Of a DNA stretch of 64,000 nucleotides, positions 49,934 through 58,473 are shown piece after piece. The DNA lies in NCBI GenBank assembly GCA_946411505.1, contig CAMKEG010000005.1:62001-126000 (forward strand). Reading direction: 5' to 3'. The DNA comes from an uncultured Treponema sp. (GTDB lineage Bacteria; Spirochaetota; Spirochaetia; Treponematales; Treponemataceae). A program made the translations under genes and the position numbers. The first letter of the stretch is position 1. Every line of letters starts with the position of its first letter. The notes under the pieces are model-generated. The model made no database searches, was not told the origin of the DNA, and saw only the letters and a list, made by a program, of their open reading frames with translations.

Positions 49934-50032
49934 AAAAAAAAAACAGGGCTTCCCAACGGCAACCCCGCCAAGAAGTCCTGCCGTCCAGCAAGCTGGACAT
50001 CGGAGAGAGTTTATCAGCTTATTTACAAGCTT
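49934..50032 (-). ncRNA. Candidate small RNA
   Basis: A complete minus-strand transcription unit of about 100 nt without a good ORF. Promoter TTGACT-17-TATATT (50067-50039), start at about 50032, a hairpin GTCCAG-CTTG-CTGGAC (49983-49998), and a terminator whose 9-bp stem (CAGGACTTC/GAAGCCCTG, one G-U) runs into ten U at 49943-49934. It is convergent with cysE and divergent from radA. I do not recognise the RNA family. Confidence 0.6.
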
Positions 50033-50110
50033 GTTTTTAATATACATCGTGGGCCAAAAATAGTCAATATATATTGGCGCAAAAACATTAATAAATTTTA
50101 GTAAAAATAT

Positions 50111-50135
50111 AAATTGTTGAAAAAATCAACAATTT
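50111..50135. repeat. Perfect inverted repeat in radA leader
   Basis: AAATTGTTGA-AAAAA-TCAACAATTT, 10-bp arms, 14 nt before the radA start codon. It could be an operator or an mRNA hairpin that limits ribosome access. Confidence 0.5.
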
Positions 50136-50148
50136 AGGCAGGGGATTT

Positions 50149-51507
50149 ATGGCAAAAAAAGGTTCGATAGTTTTCAAGTGTTCGGAATGCGGCGCCGCGC
50201 ATCCAAAATGGTTGGGCCGTTGTCCGGAATGCGGCCAGTGGAACACCTTGCAGGAATTTGTGGAAGACCCCAACGCAGCGGCCGCCGCCTTGCGGGGCTC
50301 TAACTCGGCGCAAGTGGCCAAGCCGGTTCCCCTTTCCACAGTCCAAGCGTCCGAGGGCGAGCGGCTTTTAAGCGGCATAGGGGAGTTTGACCGCGTTTTG
50401 GGCGGAGGAGCCACAAAGCGCAGCGCCATTTTGCTTGGCGGCGAGCCCGGAATCGGAAAGAGCACATTGTTGATTCAAGCGGCGGCAAACATAAGCCAAA
50501 ATCAAGCGGGCCGCGTCCTTTACGTCAGCGGCGAGGAGTCCGCATCCCAAATAAAAAGCCGCGCCGACCGCCTTGGCTTGGACTGTTCCAAAATAGAAAT
50601 CCTTTGCGCGATGCGGCTGGAAGACACTTTGTCCGCGCTGGACAAGCTTAACCCGACCTTTGTCGTCGTGGACTCCATTCAAACCGTTTATTCGGTTGAA
50701 GGCGGAATAATTCCCGGAACGGTCAACCAGCTGAAGTATTGCTCCAACGAGCTTATAGGCTGGGTAAAGGAGCGCGACTCGGTTTTGGTCATGACCGCCC
50801 ATGTCACCAAGGACGGAAACATCGCCGGCCCCAAGGCGTTGGAGCACATGGTGGACACTGTCCTTTCTTTTGAGCGCAACAACGACGAGACGCGCTTTTT
50901 GCGCGCGCTAAAAAACCGCTTTGGCTCGGTTGACGAGCTGGGCATTTTTGAGATGGGCGCCAAGGGCCTCCTTCCGGTAAAGGATCCAAGCGCGATGTTC
51001 ATAACCAGGCGCGACGGAGACCAGCCGGCCGGAATCGCCTGCGCCGCCGTCTTTGAAGGAAGCCGCGTCTTTATGGTGGAAATACAGGCGCTCACCGTGC
51101 CCGCAAAGGCTTCGTTAAGCCGCGTCTACTCGGAAAAAATCGACAGCGCCAGGGTAAGCCGCGTGGCCGCCGTTTTGGAAAAGCGAGTTGGAGTAAGGTT
51201 CAGCGACCAAGACATTTACGTTAACGTGGCCGGCGGCATTCGCCTTACCGAAAGCGCGATTGACGCGGCTTTGGCGGCGGCGCTTTATTCGGCCAGAAGC
51301 GACTTGCCTTTGCCAAACGGCAGCGCGCTTGTCGGCGAGCTTAGCTTGGCCGGCGAAATCAGGCCTGTTTCAAGGATAAAGCAAAGGGTGAAGACCGCAA
51401 AAAGCTTGGGCTACGACAAGCTTGTCGCCCCCGAAAAATGCGAGGGCGCGCTTTTTGTCCAAGACATAAAGGGCCTTGTCGCGGCGATGTTCAGCCGAAA
51501 GGCCTAG
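50149..51507 (+). CDS. radA: DNA repair protein RadA
   Basis: A 452-residue DnaB/RecA-type branch-migration helicase: N-terminal zinc finger FKCSECGAAHPKWLGRCPECGQW, Walker A GGEPGIGKSTL, the KNRFG motif (LKNRFGSVDELGIF) and a C-terminal Lon-like domain. An Ala-rich insert (NAAAAALRGSNSAQ) at about 42-56 is an oddity. Its 3' end overlaps the convergent TraB-family gene by 4 nt. Confidence 0.97.
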   Translation: MAKKGSIVFKCSECGAAHPKWLGRCPECGQWNTLQEFVEDPNAAAAALRGSNSAQVAKPVPLSTVQASEGERLLSGIGEFDRVLGGGATKRSAILLGGEPGIGKSTLLIQAAANISQNQAGRVLYVSGEESASQIKSRADRLGLDCSKIEILCAMRLEDTLSALDKLNPTFVVVDSIQTVYSVEGGIIPGTVNQLKYCSNELIGWVKERDSVLVMTAHVTKDGNIAGPKALEHMVDTVLSFERNNDETRFLRALKNRFGSVDELGIFEMGAKGLLPVKDPSAMFITRRDGDQPAGIACAAVFEGSRVFMVEIQALTVPAKASLSRVYSEKIDSARVSRVAAVLEKRVGVRFSDQDIYVNVAGGIRLTESAIDAALAAALYSARSDLPLPNGSALVGELSLAGEIRPVSRIKQRVKTAKSLGYDKLVAPEKCEGALFVQDIKGLVAAMFSRKA

Positions 51508-52733
51508 GCGAACAAGCTCATGATTTTTGCGGTCAGCTCTTTTACGATTGCGGCGCCGGCCGCGAAAGTTCCGATTGAGCTTCCCAAAGAAGAAAGGACA
51601 AAGACTAACAAGACGCGCGTGATTCTGTTTTTGTAAAATCCCTTGACTGTCGCCGCGTCGTCCATCAAAGTTTCGATGTCGCCGACTTTAGGCTTTTTTA
51701 CGACGGCTTGGACAATTCCTGTCAAAAATCCTACGCCCACAAGCGGGCACAGGGAAGTTATCGGCGCTCCTACAAAGGCGGCCAAAATTGTCAGCGGGTG
51801 TCCCGCGGCGATTGCTGTTCCGATTGCGGCGAGCGCTCCGTTCCAAACAATCCAGGAGCCTACAAACTGACCGCCCATCTTTTTTCCGCCAAACCAAAAG
51901 CCTAAGGCGATTAAGGCTACGATTAGCGCGGGGATTGTCCAGCCGATAATTTTCGCTCCGATTCCCTTTGGGGGAACGCTTGAAATGTCGCTTGTGTCGG
52001 TTTGCTCTGACGAGGAGGCGATGGCTTCCAAATGCTTTTGGACGCCCGGAAGATGCCCCGCTCCTAAAACTGCCGTTACGCTTTTTGCCGCTTCGCCTCC
52101 GGAATTTTTGCATTCCCAAATGTGGGCGGCCAAGTAGCGGTCGCGCTCGTCAATCAAAACTTCCTTGACGGTCGGGAGCGTTTCCGAAAGCTCTCCCATC
52201 ATTGAATCCAATTCGTTTTCCTTTTTGAGCGACTCGATTTCTTCCGCGCTAACTTCCTCGCCGCCAAAAGCGGAGGCTATGAGCGCGGCCAAAAGCTTGC
52301 ATTTTCCCCAAAGTGAATTTTTGGCCCAGGCCCGGTTTAAAGTTACCTTTATAGGACGGTCAACCAACTCAAACGGAATCCGATTTTCTTGCGCGATGTC
52401 TATGGCCGCGCGCATCTCGTCGCCGGGCTTGACGCCGACGTTTTGTCCCATGCGTTTTTGGAAGGAGCCCAAAATCAAGTTGGCCAAAATCAAGAGCGCC
52501 TCGCCGCGCTTCAAGACCTTGATTATGTCAAGCTCCCGATACTTGTCGGGATTTGTCATCGATTCGTAGCGGGCCGAGTCAAGCTCAACCGCGACGCATT
52601 CCGGCGGTGTGGCCGCGATTTCGTTTTTGACTTCCTCCACCGATTGCGGAGAGACGTGGGCCGTTCCGATTAGCGTTATTTTGCGGCCGTTAAGTTCCAA
52701 AACTTTTTTTGTTGACGTTGATGTTGTTGCCAT
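51504..52733 (-). CDS. TraB/PrgY-family membrane protein
   Basis: A 409-residue protein. The N-terminal TraB domain (ITLIGTAHVSPQSVEEV, CVAVELDSARY, DERDRYLAAHI, VLGAGHLPGV) resembles a Tiki/erythromycin-esterase-type metalloprotease fold. The C-terminal ~170 residues hold several membrane helices. In enterococci relatives shut down pheromone signals; in spirochaetes the role is unknown. Confidence 0.9.
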   Translation of the reverse strand: MATTSTSTKKVLELNGRKITLIGTAHVSPQSVEEVKNEIAATPPECVAVELDSARYESMTNPDKYRELDIIKVLKRGEALLILANLILGSFQKRMGQNVGVKPGDEMRAAIDIAQENRIPFELVDRPIKVTLNRAWAKNSLWGKCKLLAALIASAFGGEEVSAEEIESLKKENELDSMMGELSETLPTVKEVLIDERDRYLAAHIWECKNSGGEAAKSVTAVLGAGHLPGVQKHLEAIASSSEQTDTSDISSVPPKGIGAKIIGWTIPALIVALIALGFWFGGKKMGGQFVGSWIVWNGALAAIGTAIAAGHPLTILAAFVGAPITSLCPLVGVGFLTGIVQAVVKKPKVGDIETLMDDAATVKGFYKNRITRVLLVFVLSSLGSSIGTFAAGAAIVKELTAKIMSLFA

Positions 52734-52809
52734 TTATGGTTCCTAAAAAATTATTTGTTGGTTCAATTCGCCGCGAGTTTCGAGAGCCGCAAGGCGAACG
52801 AAACTCGAC

Positions 52810-52842
52810 AAGTAAAAAACGCGGTTCGCGCGTTTTTTACTT
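52810..52842 (-). terminator. Bidirectional terminator at end of TPR gene
   Basis: AAGTAAAAAACGCG pairs perfectly with CGCGTTTTTTACTT (14 bp, 5-nt loop). It overlaps the stop codon of the TPR gene. A second inverted repeat GAGTTTCG...CGAAACTC lies at about 52776-52807. Confidence 0.65.
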
Positions 52843-54213
52843 AACTTTCCATTCCGCCAAGCGAAATTCAAAGAACATCGGGCTTTGAAGCGACGCGACT
52901 TCGTTGTACATTTTTTTCGCAAGTTCGTTGTTGCCCTTTATTTCGTCATAAAGCGCCATGTAAAAGCTCATCTTTCCTTTTTTGGTCGAATTGTCTTCCT
53001 TGATGATTTTTTGCGTGATGAGGTTTTCCGCGTTGGAAGGCCCAAGGTCGTGGTAAAGCCTGAGCATCAAGTATTCAAGCGAGTCATGCTCGCCGTAGGC
53101 TTTCATCGCCTTTTGAAGGAAGGGCTTCACTTCAAAGGCCTTTTTGTCCTTGTACATGCAGGCCGCGATTATCAACGGATATGAAATGTTTTGCGGATAG
53201 TACGAGTAGGCCTTTTCAAAAGAGGCGCGGGCTTCTGCGTATTTTTCTTCATGCCAGGCCAAGATTCCCAAGGACTCGTAGGCAAAGTAATATTTTGGGT
53301 TTGTCTTTATTACCATGCGGTAGTCGTCCAGCGCCTTGGCGTACATGTTTTGCTCGTCGTAAAGGCCGGCCCGGTGCGCGTAGGCCAGAAAATAATTGGG
53401 GTCGATTTTAATCGCGGCCGTCCAGGCCTTTTCCGCCTGCTCGTATTTTCCGCGCATTCTTGAATACGTTCCCAAGTCCATGTAAAAGTCGTAGGCGGCG
53501 GGGTCAAGCTCTATCGCCTTTAGAATGTTCTCTTCCGCAAGCTTGTAGTTTTCGTCCTCGGCGTAAAGCTTTCCGATGTAGGCGTAGGCGATGGCGCTGT
53601 TGGGGTCAAGCTTAAGAATTTTGTTGAAGGCCTTGCGCGAGTCGTCAAGCTTGTTCATATAGTAGGAAGTTTGTCCGAAGCCAAAAAGCGCGTCCTGGTT
53701 GTTTTCATCGCCCTTGAGCGCGGTCATGTAGTAGCCGCGCGCTTCCTTGTACTTTTTTTTAAGAACCCGCTCTTGGCCCAGCTCTATGTTGGCGCTGGGG
53801 TTGGTGGGGTTGATGGCTAGGATTTCCTTTATGGCCGCGCTCTTTGCCGAAGAATTTTTTGACGCCTTGGCCAAAAGCATTTTCATTTCCTTCACTTCGA
53901 TGTCGGAGGGATTTTTTTGCTCAAGCTCGGAAACGACTTTTTGCGCCTCGGCTGTTTTTCCGGCGCTGATTAAAAGTGAGGCCCGCAATTTTTGCAAGTC
54001 TTGGTTTGACGACAATGAATCCGGCATCGAGTCAAAGAGCGCTATGGCGCCTTCCAAGGAGCCCTTTTGCAGGTTTTCCTGCAATTGGAGCGCGAATCCG
54101 GCCTCGTCCGCGGGAGCCTTTTGGCTTTCTGTCATTGAAAGGTCGGCGGCAAAAAGATTGCATGCAAGAGCCGCGCAAAACGCCGCCGCGAAAAGCATTT
54201 TTGTCATTTTCAC
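52837..54213 (-). CDS. Exported TPR-repeat protein
   Basis: About 458 residues with a signal peptide (MLFAAAFCAALACNLFA) and a series of about nine tetratricopeptide repeats from residue ~40 to ~330 (for example KLDPNSAIAYAYIGKLYAED, AIELDPAAYDFYMDLGTYSR). TPR arrays bind proteins in the periplasm or envelope. The start is uncertain: GGAG lies 8 nt before a GTG at 54213; ATGs at 54207 and 54234 are alternatives. It is divergent from the membrane-anchored protein at 54298. Confidence 0.8.
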   Translation of the reverse strand: MKMTKMLFAAAFCAALACNLFAADLSMTESQKAPADEAGFALQLQENLQKGSLEGAIALFDSMPDSLSSNQDLQKLRASLLISAGKTAEAQKVVSELEQKNPSDIEVKEMKMLLAKASKNSSAKSAAIKEILAINPTNPSANIELGQERVLKKKYKEARGYYMTALKGDENNQDALFGFGQTSYYMNKLDDSRKAFNKILKLDPNSAIAYAYIGKLYAEDENYKLAEENILKAIELDPAAYDFYMDLGTYSRMRGKYEQAEKAWTAAIKIDPNYFLAYAHRAGLYDEQNMYAKALDDYRMVIKTNPKYYFAYESLGILAWHEEKYAEARASFEKAYSYYPQNISYPLIIAACMYKDKKAFEVKPFLQKAMKAYGEHDSLEYLMLRLYHDLGPSNAENLITQKIIKEDNSTKKGKMSFYMALYDEIKGNNELAKKMYNEVASLQSPMFFEFRLAEWKVK

Positions 54214-54260
54214 AATAATTACTCCGTATGGCAATTGTTCGATTGTATCATAAAACGCTC

Positions 54261-54289
54261 TTGAATTTAAGCGCCTTTTTGAATAAAAT
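54261..54289 (+). promoter_or_regulatory. Leaderless promoter
   Basis: TTGAAT (54261-54266), 17-nt spacer, TAAAAT (54284-54289), 8 nt to the ATG at 54298; no ribosome site. Confidence 0.6.
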
Positions 54290-54297
54290 CTTACAAT

Positions 54298-56073
54298 ATG
54301 CTTAAAAAACCCATTCGTAAATTTTTTGGACTAGTCGCCCTTTACGCCATTTTTATTGTCGGCATTTTTGTCGCTCAGTTTAGAAGCGACTCCCTAATAA
54401 GAAAAAACATCAGGACGATGAGGGTTACGCTTTCCGAGACGGAAAATGAAAGCGGCCAGTCTTTTTTGAAGAACAATTTCCAGCTCAGCTTTAACGGCCT
54501 TTTGTTCAGCGCCGACGAAAAAAATCCTGTGACATACACGCGTAATGACATGACGGAAGTTCCTGTCCGCCTTCTTTCCCTTGACGAGGGCGACTCGCTT
54601 TCTTACGCCTTGAATTTTTCCGACGGAGTCCGCCTTACTTTTTCTTTGAGCGAAGATTCCGACACGGCCTCTTTATGGATAGCCGCGGAAATGCCGCCGG
54701 AGGCCAACTCGGTCAACGTAAGGTATTCTCCGTTCTCCGGCTTTTCGGTCGGCGAACTTAAGGCCAAGTCCGCGATCTTTTCCGGAAAGACAAACTCGTA
54801 TTCTTTGATAGCGCCAGCCTTGTCCGGCGACAAGATTTCATTCCAAAAAAGCTCCAAGTCCGCGCACTATTCTATGATGACAAAGCAGAGCGAATTCCGG
54901 CTTGACGACATCGGCGACTTGGCCTTCGCCTCAAAGGACATTTACGCGCAAACGCTCGCCTCGTTAAAAACGCAAATCATAAATTCATTCTTGGCGGCGG
55001 CTCAAAACGAAGTCAATTTCTCCCTTTCCGTGGGAGAGCAAACCGTCATTTCGTTTGTGGCGGCGATGGCCGAAGCCGGCCGTTACAACGAGGGCCTCAA
55101 CGCCGTTCCTGAAAATTTTGTAAAGGGAAACCGCCGCACCTACCAGTCGGCGCCTTACTTTGGCTCGATGGCCGACTTGCTTCCCACGCTCACGATGCAA
55201 GTGGAAAACCTTGACAACATGATTATGCGCGCCGTTCAAGAGAGGAACCTTGACATTTGGACTGTGGACAATTTGGCCGCCTATATGTACACGCAAGGAA
55301 ACAGAGGAAATGTCGCGCTGCTTGTGGCGCTTCCCGCTTCCATGACGGAATTGAATTTGACCGTAAACCAAGCGGCGGGAATCTTGCGCTCGTGGGCATA
55401 CTTCCAGTCCCAGAATTCATCGATGGCAAAACCCTTGGAGCCTGTGCTGGAACTGTGCGCGCAAAGGATTGTCCAAGCTTGCTCGCTTGACGGAGAAAAA
55501 GTTTTGTTAATAGAAAACGACGCTCCGCTTTCCGTCCATATGGCCGCGACCGCTGGCGACGCGCTCGTGTCTTACGGAAAATACACAAGCCAAAGCGCGC
55601 TTGAAAACTGCGGCTGCTTGATTGTCAACTCTTACGCGGGAGACACCGCCGCGCTTGACTTGCGCTCGATGGCCGAGCTGTATCCGGTTTTGGTCCACGG
55701 AAACGCATACTATCCTCATTACGTCTTGCTTAAGACTATGGAAGGCGAGAATGTTTGGGCGTGGACAATCGCTTCCAACATTCAGTATTCGCGCGACGAA
55801 AATTTGACGATTTCGCTAAACATCGATTTTCCTGTAGGACTTTCCCACTACATGTTTGTCCGAGGAATCGCTCCCTTCTTGCGCATTCAAATTTACAACA
55901 TGGATTTCCGCACAGACCCGCGCTTTGAAATCTACAATTCTTCGGGCTACATTTACCGTTCCGCCGCGCAAAGCTTGCTCTTAAAGAGCCGCCACCGCGA
56001 CCAACACGAAGTTGTGCGTCTCTACTACCGCGACGTTGTTGAGGATTACGAGGAAGAAGAAGCCGCGGAATAA
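54298..56073 (+). CDS. Membrane-anchored protein, unknown, spirochaete-type
   Basis: A 591-residue protein with one N-terminal membrane anchor (FFGLVALYAIFIVGIFVAQF) and a large periplasmic part. The first ~200 residues are beta-rich; the middle (about 230-480) is helical; the tail is acidic (EDYEEEEAAE). I recognise no domain. It starts as a leaderless candidate and is divergent from the TPR protein, so both may act in envelope assembly, but this is only context. Confidence 0.65.
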   Translation: MLKKPIRKFFGLVALYAIFIVGIFVAQFRSDSLIRKNIRTMRVTLSETENESGQSFLKNNFQLSFNGLLFSADEKNPVTYTRNDMTEVPVRLLSLDEGDSLSYALNFSDGVRLTFSLSEDSDTASLWIAAEMPPEANSVNVRYSPFSGFSVGELKAKSAIFSGKTNSYSLIAPALSGDKISFQKSSKSAHYSMMTKQSEFRLDDIGDLAFASKDIYAQTLASLKTQIINSFLAAAQNEVNFSLSVGEQTVISFVAAMAEAGRYNEGLNAVPENFVKGNRRTYQSAPYFGSMADLLPTLTMQVENLDNMIMRAVQERNLDIWTVDNLAAYMYTQGNRGNVALLVALPASMTELNLTVNQAAGILRSWAYFQSQNSSMAKPLEPVLELCAQRIVQACSLDGEKVLLIENDAPLSVHMAATAGDALVSYGKYTSQSALENCGCLIVNSYAGDTAALDLRSMAELYPVLVHGNAYYPHYVLLKTMEGENVWAWTIASNIQYSRDENLTISLNIDFPVGLSHYMFVRGIAPFLRIQIYNMDFRTDPRFEIYNSSGYIYRSAAQSLLLKSRHRDQHEVVRLYYRDVVEDYEEEEAAE

Positions 56074-56088
56074 CGCAAAGGAACAAGC

Positions 56089-57459
56089 ATGAAACAAATT
56101 CGCGTGATTGCAGAAAGCAAGAACAAGCTGGTGCTGGACGAGGCCGCCGAAAAGGGCGACTGGATTGACTTGGCGCAAATCAATTCCGTGGACACGGGCT
56201 TGGTTGAAAAGGCGCTGGCCGCCGGGGCGGACAAGGTTTACCAAGAAAAGCTTCGCGCGGCAAAGAGCGAATTTGAGTTGCAAAGCCAAAAGCGCATTGC
56301 GGAACTTAACGCAAGGATTTCTTCATTTGAAAACGAAAAAAAACTTGCGGTGGCCGAAGCGCTTTCCAAAAAAGATTCTGAAATTTCCGACCTAAAGCAA
56401 AAGCTTGCGGCGGGCGAATCGCAGAGCCAGCTGCAATTGCAAAAAGTTCAAAGCGAAAAAAATCTTGAGCTTCAAAAACTTTCCAACCAGCTTGAAAACG
56501 CGGCCAGCAAGGCCAAGCTTAACGAGGACAGCCTAAAGCAAAATTTTGAAAACCAGCTAAAGTTAAAGGACGAGCAAATCGCCTACTACAAGGACTTAAA
56601 GGCCAAGATGTCAACCAAGATGATAGGCGAGTCGCTTGAAGTCCATTGCAAGACTCTTTTTGAGCAGTACCTAAGGCCTGTCATGCCCAACGCTTATTTT
56701 GAAAAGGACAACGAAGTTTCGCGCGCGTCCGGCAGTAAGGGCGACTTTATTTTCCGCGACAAGGCTGACGGCGTTGAGTACATTTCGATTATGTTCGAGA
56801 TGAAAAACGAGGCCGACGAAACGGCGACAAAACACACTAACGAATCTTTCTTTAAGGAACTGGACAAGGACAGGCGCGAAAAAAAATGCGAGTACGCCGT
56901 TCTTGTTTCTTTGCTTGAAAAAGACAGCGAGCTTTACAACGGCGGAATCGTTGACGTTTCGCACAAGTTCCCAAAGATGTATGTGATACGCCCGCAATTT
57001 TTCATTCCGCTCATCACGCTTTTGTGCAACGCGGCCAAAAATTCTTTGGAATGGCAGAGACAGCTTGAAGTCGCAAAGAACCAGTCGATTGACATAACAA
57101 ACTTCGAGTCGCGGCTTTCGGAATTTAAAAGCGGCTTTGACAAAAACTACAGGCTGGCCAGCGAAAAGTTTGCCACGGCGATTGACGAGATTGACAAGAC
57201 GATCGACCACTTGAACAAAATAAAGACCGCCCTAATCGGAAGCGAAAACAACTTGCGCCTTGCCAACAACAAGGCCGAAGACCTTACGATAAAAAGCCTT
57301 ACGCGCGGAAACCCCACGATGACCGAAAAGTTCGCCGCGCTAAAGTCGCAGGGAACGAAAGACAAGTCAAGAGCGGCAGGGGCGGCCAGCGCGAAAGACG
57401 GCGCGGGCGCGAACGAGGCGGCCGCCTCCAGTTCCGGCGAGCAAGGCGGCTTGTTTTAG
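56089..57459 (+). CDS. DUF2130 protein with coiled coil and PD-(D/E)XK-like core
   Basis: A 456-residue protein. A long coiled coil (about 50-175) leads into the DUF2130 domain (about 175-340). Within it, GESLE (180-184), KGDFIF (Asp219) and FEMKN (Glu237, Lys239) follow the E-D-ExK pattern of PD-(D/E)XK nucleases. An Ala/Gly/Ser-rich tail ends in GEQGGLF. It is 3 nt upstream of a DNA methylase gene, so the two are made together; a restriction or DNA-processing role is an inference from this. Confidence 0.8.
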   Translation: MKQIRVIAESKNKLVLDEAAEKGDWIDLAQINSVDTGLVEKALAAGADKVYQEKLRAAKSEFELQSQKRIAELNARISSFENEKKLAVAEALSKKDSEISDLKQKLAAGESQSQLQLQKVQSEKNLELQKLSNQLENAASKAKLNEDSLKQNFENQLKLKDEQIAYYKDLKAKMSTKMIGESLEVHCKTLFEQYLRPVMPNAYFEKDNEVSRASGSKGDFIFRDKADGVEYISIMFEMKNEADETATKHTNESFFKELDKDRREKKCEYAVLVSLLEKDSELYNGGIVDVSHKFPKMYVIRPQFFIPLITLLCNAAKNSLEWQRQLEVAKNQSIDITNFESRLSEFKSGFDKNYRLASEKFATAIDEIDKTIDHLNKIKTALIGSENNLRLANNKAEDLTIKSLTRGNPTMTEKFAALKSQGTKDKSRAAGAASAKDGAGANEAAASSSGEQGGLF

Positions 57460-57462
57460 CCT

Positions 57463-58449
57463 ATGAAAACCCAGCGGGCAAAAAACAATCGGACGCTCAC
57501 TTTAAATGAGGAAGAAATTCCCGCCTTGCGTGCGCGTCTTTTGACGGCCGCCGGCCTAAAAAGTCTCGCAAGCCCAAAAAGCGGCGGCATCTCCGCGGAC
57601 ACAATAAAAAACAAAATCATAAACGCGGATTTGTTCGCCGTGTTGCCGCTGCTTCCCGACGCTTTTGCCGACCTTATAATAATAGATCCGCCCTACAATC
57701 TTAGCAAAAATTTTGGCGGCCTAAAATTCGCGGGCCGCTCCGACGCCGCCTACGACGAATACCTTGAGTCGTGGTTCCCGGCCGTTTGCAAAAAACTAAA
57801 GGCCAACGGAAGCCTTTACATTTGCGGCGACTGGAAGTGCTCGTCGGCCTTGCAGCGCGCGGTGGCCAAAGAATTGACGGTGATGAACAGAATCACTTGG
57901 CAGCGCGAAAAAGGCCGCGGCGCAAAAAGCAATTGGAAAAACGCGATGGAAGACATTTGGTTTGCCGTGAAGAATCCCGACGACTATTATTTTGACGTTG
58001 AGGCCGTGATGCAAAAGCGAAAAGTTTTGGCCCCCTACACGCAGGACGGAAAGCCAAAAGATTGGGAGCGCGCCGCGGCCGGCAATTTTAGGCTTACGCA
58101 TCCCAGCAATTTTTGGGACGACATTTCGGTTCCCTTTTGGTCGATGCCCGAAAACACCGACCATCCGACGCAAAAGCCCGAAAAGCTTTGCGCCAAGTTG
58201 ATATTGGCTTCGTGCCCAAAAGGCGGAATTGTCTTTGACCCTTTTTTGGGAAGCGGAACAACAGCTGTCGCTGCAAAAAAATTGGGCCGCGCTTTTTGCG
58301 GAATAGAAATAAACCAAGAGTATTGCTTGTGGGCGCAAAAACGCCTTGAGCGCGCGGAAGACGACACAAGCATTCAAGGCTACGCTGACGGCGTTTTTTG
58401 GGAACGGAACACGCTGGCGGACCAAACGCGCTCGCGCGAACAGCGGTAA
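57463..58449 (+). CDS. Beta-class DNA methyltransferase
   Basis: A 328-residue amino-methylase (N6-adenine or N4-cytosine). The order is beta-class: DPPY (75-78) first, target-recognition region about 130-240 (ITWQREKGRGAKSNW, HPTQKPEKL), then the SAM loop FDPFLGSGTT (258-267). It resembles methylases of MboII/HinfI style; the target cannot be predicted. An insert SLASPKSGG near residue 36 matches tracts in other genes here. It is paired with the DUF2130 gene. Confidence 0.9.
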   Translation: MKTQRAKNNRTLTLNEEEIPALRARLLTAAGLKSLASPKSGGISADTIKNKIINADLFAVLPLLPDAFADLIIIDPPYNLSKNFGGLKFAGRSDAAYDEYLESWFPAVCKKLKANGSLYICGDWKCSSALQRAVAKELTVMNRITWQREKGRGAKSNWKNAMEDIWFAVKNPDDYYFDVEAVMQKRKVLAPYTQDGKPKDWERAAAGNFRLTHPSNFWDDISVPFWSMPENTDHPTQKPEKLCAKLILASCPKGGIVFDPFLGSGTTAVAAKKLGRAFCGIEINQEYCLWAQKRLERAEDDTSIQGYADGVFWERNTLADQTRSREQR

Positions 58450-58473
58450 TGGCGGTAAACATTGGAGGTTGTT

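Noticed and set aside
49934..50032. Structured region as a SAM or other known riboswitch for cysE or radA
   Set aside because: The promoter and the U-tract terminator are both on the minus strand, pointing away from radA and towards cysE's end; no known riboswitch core was recognised.
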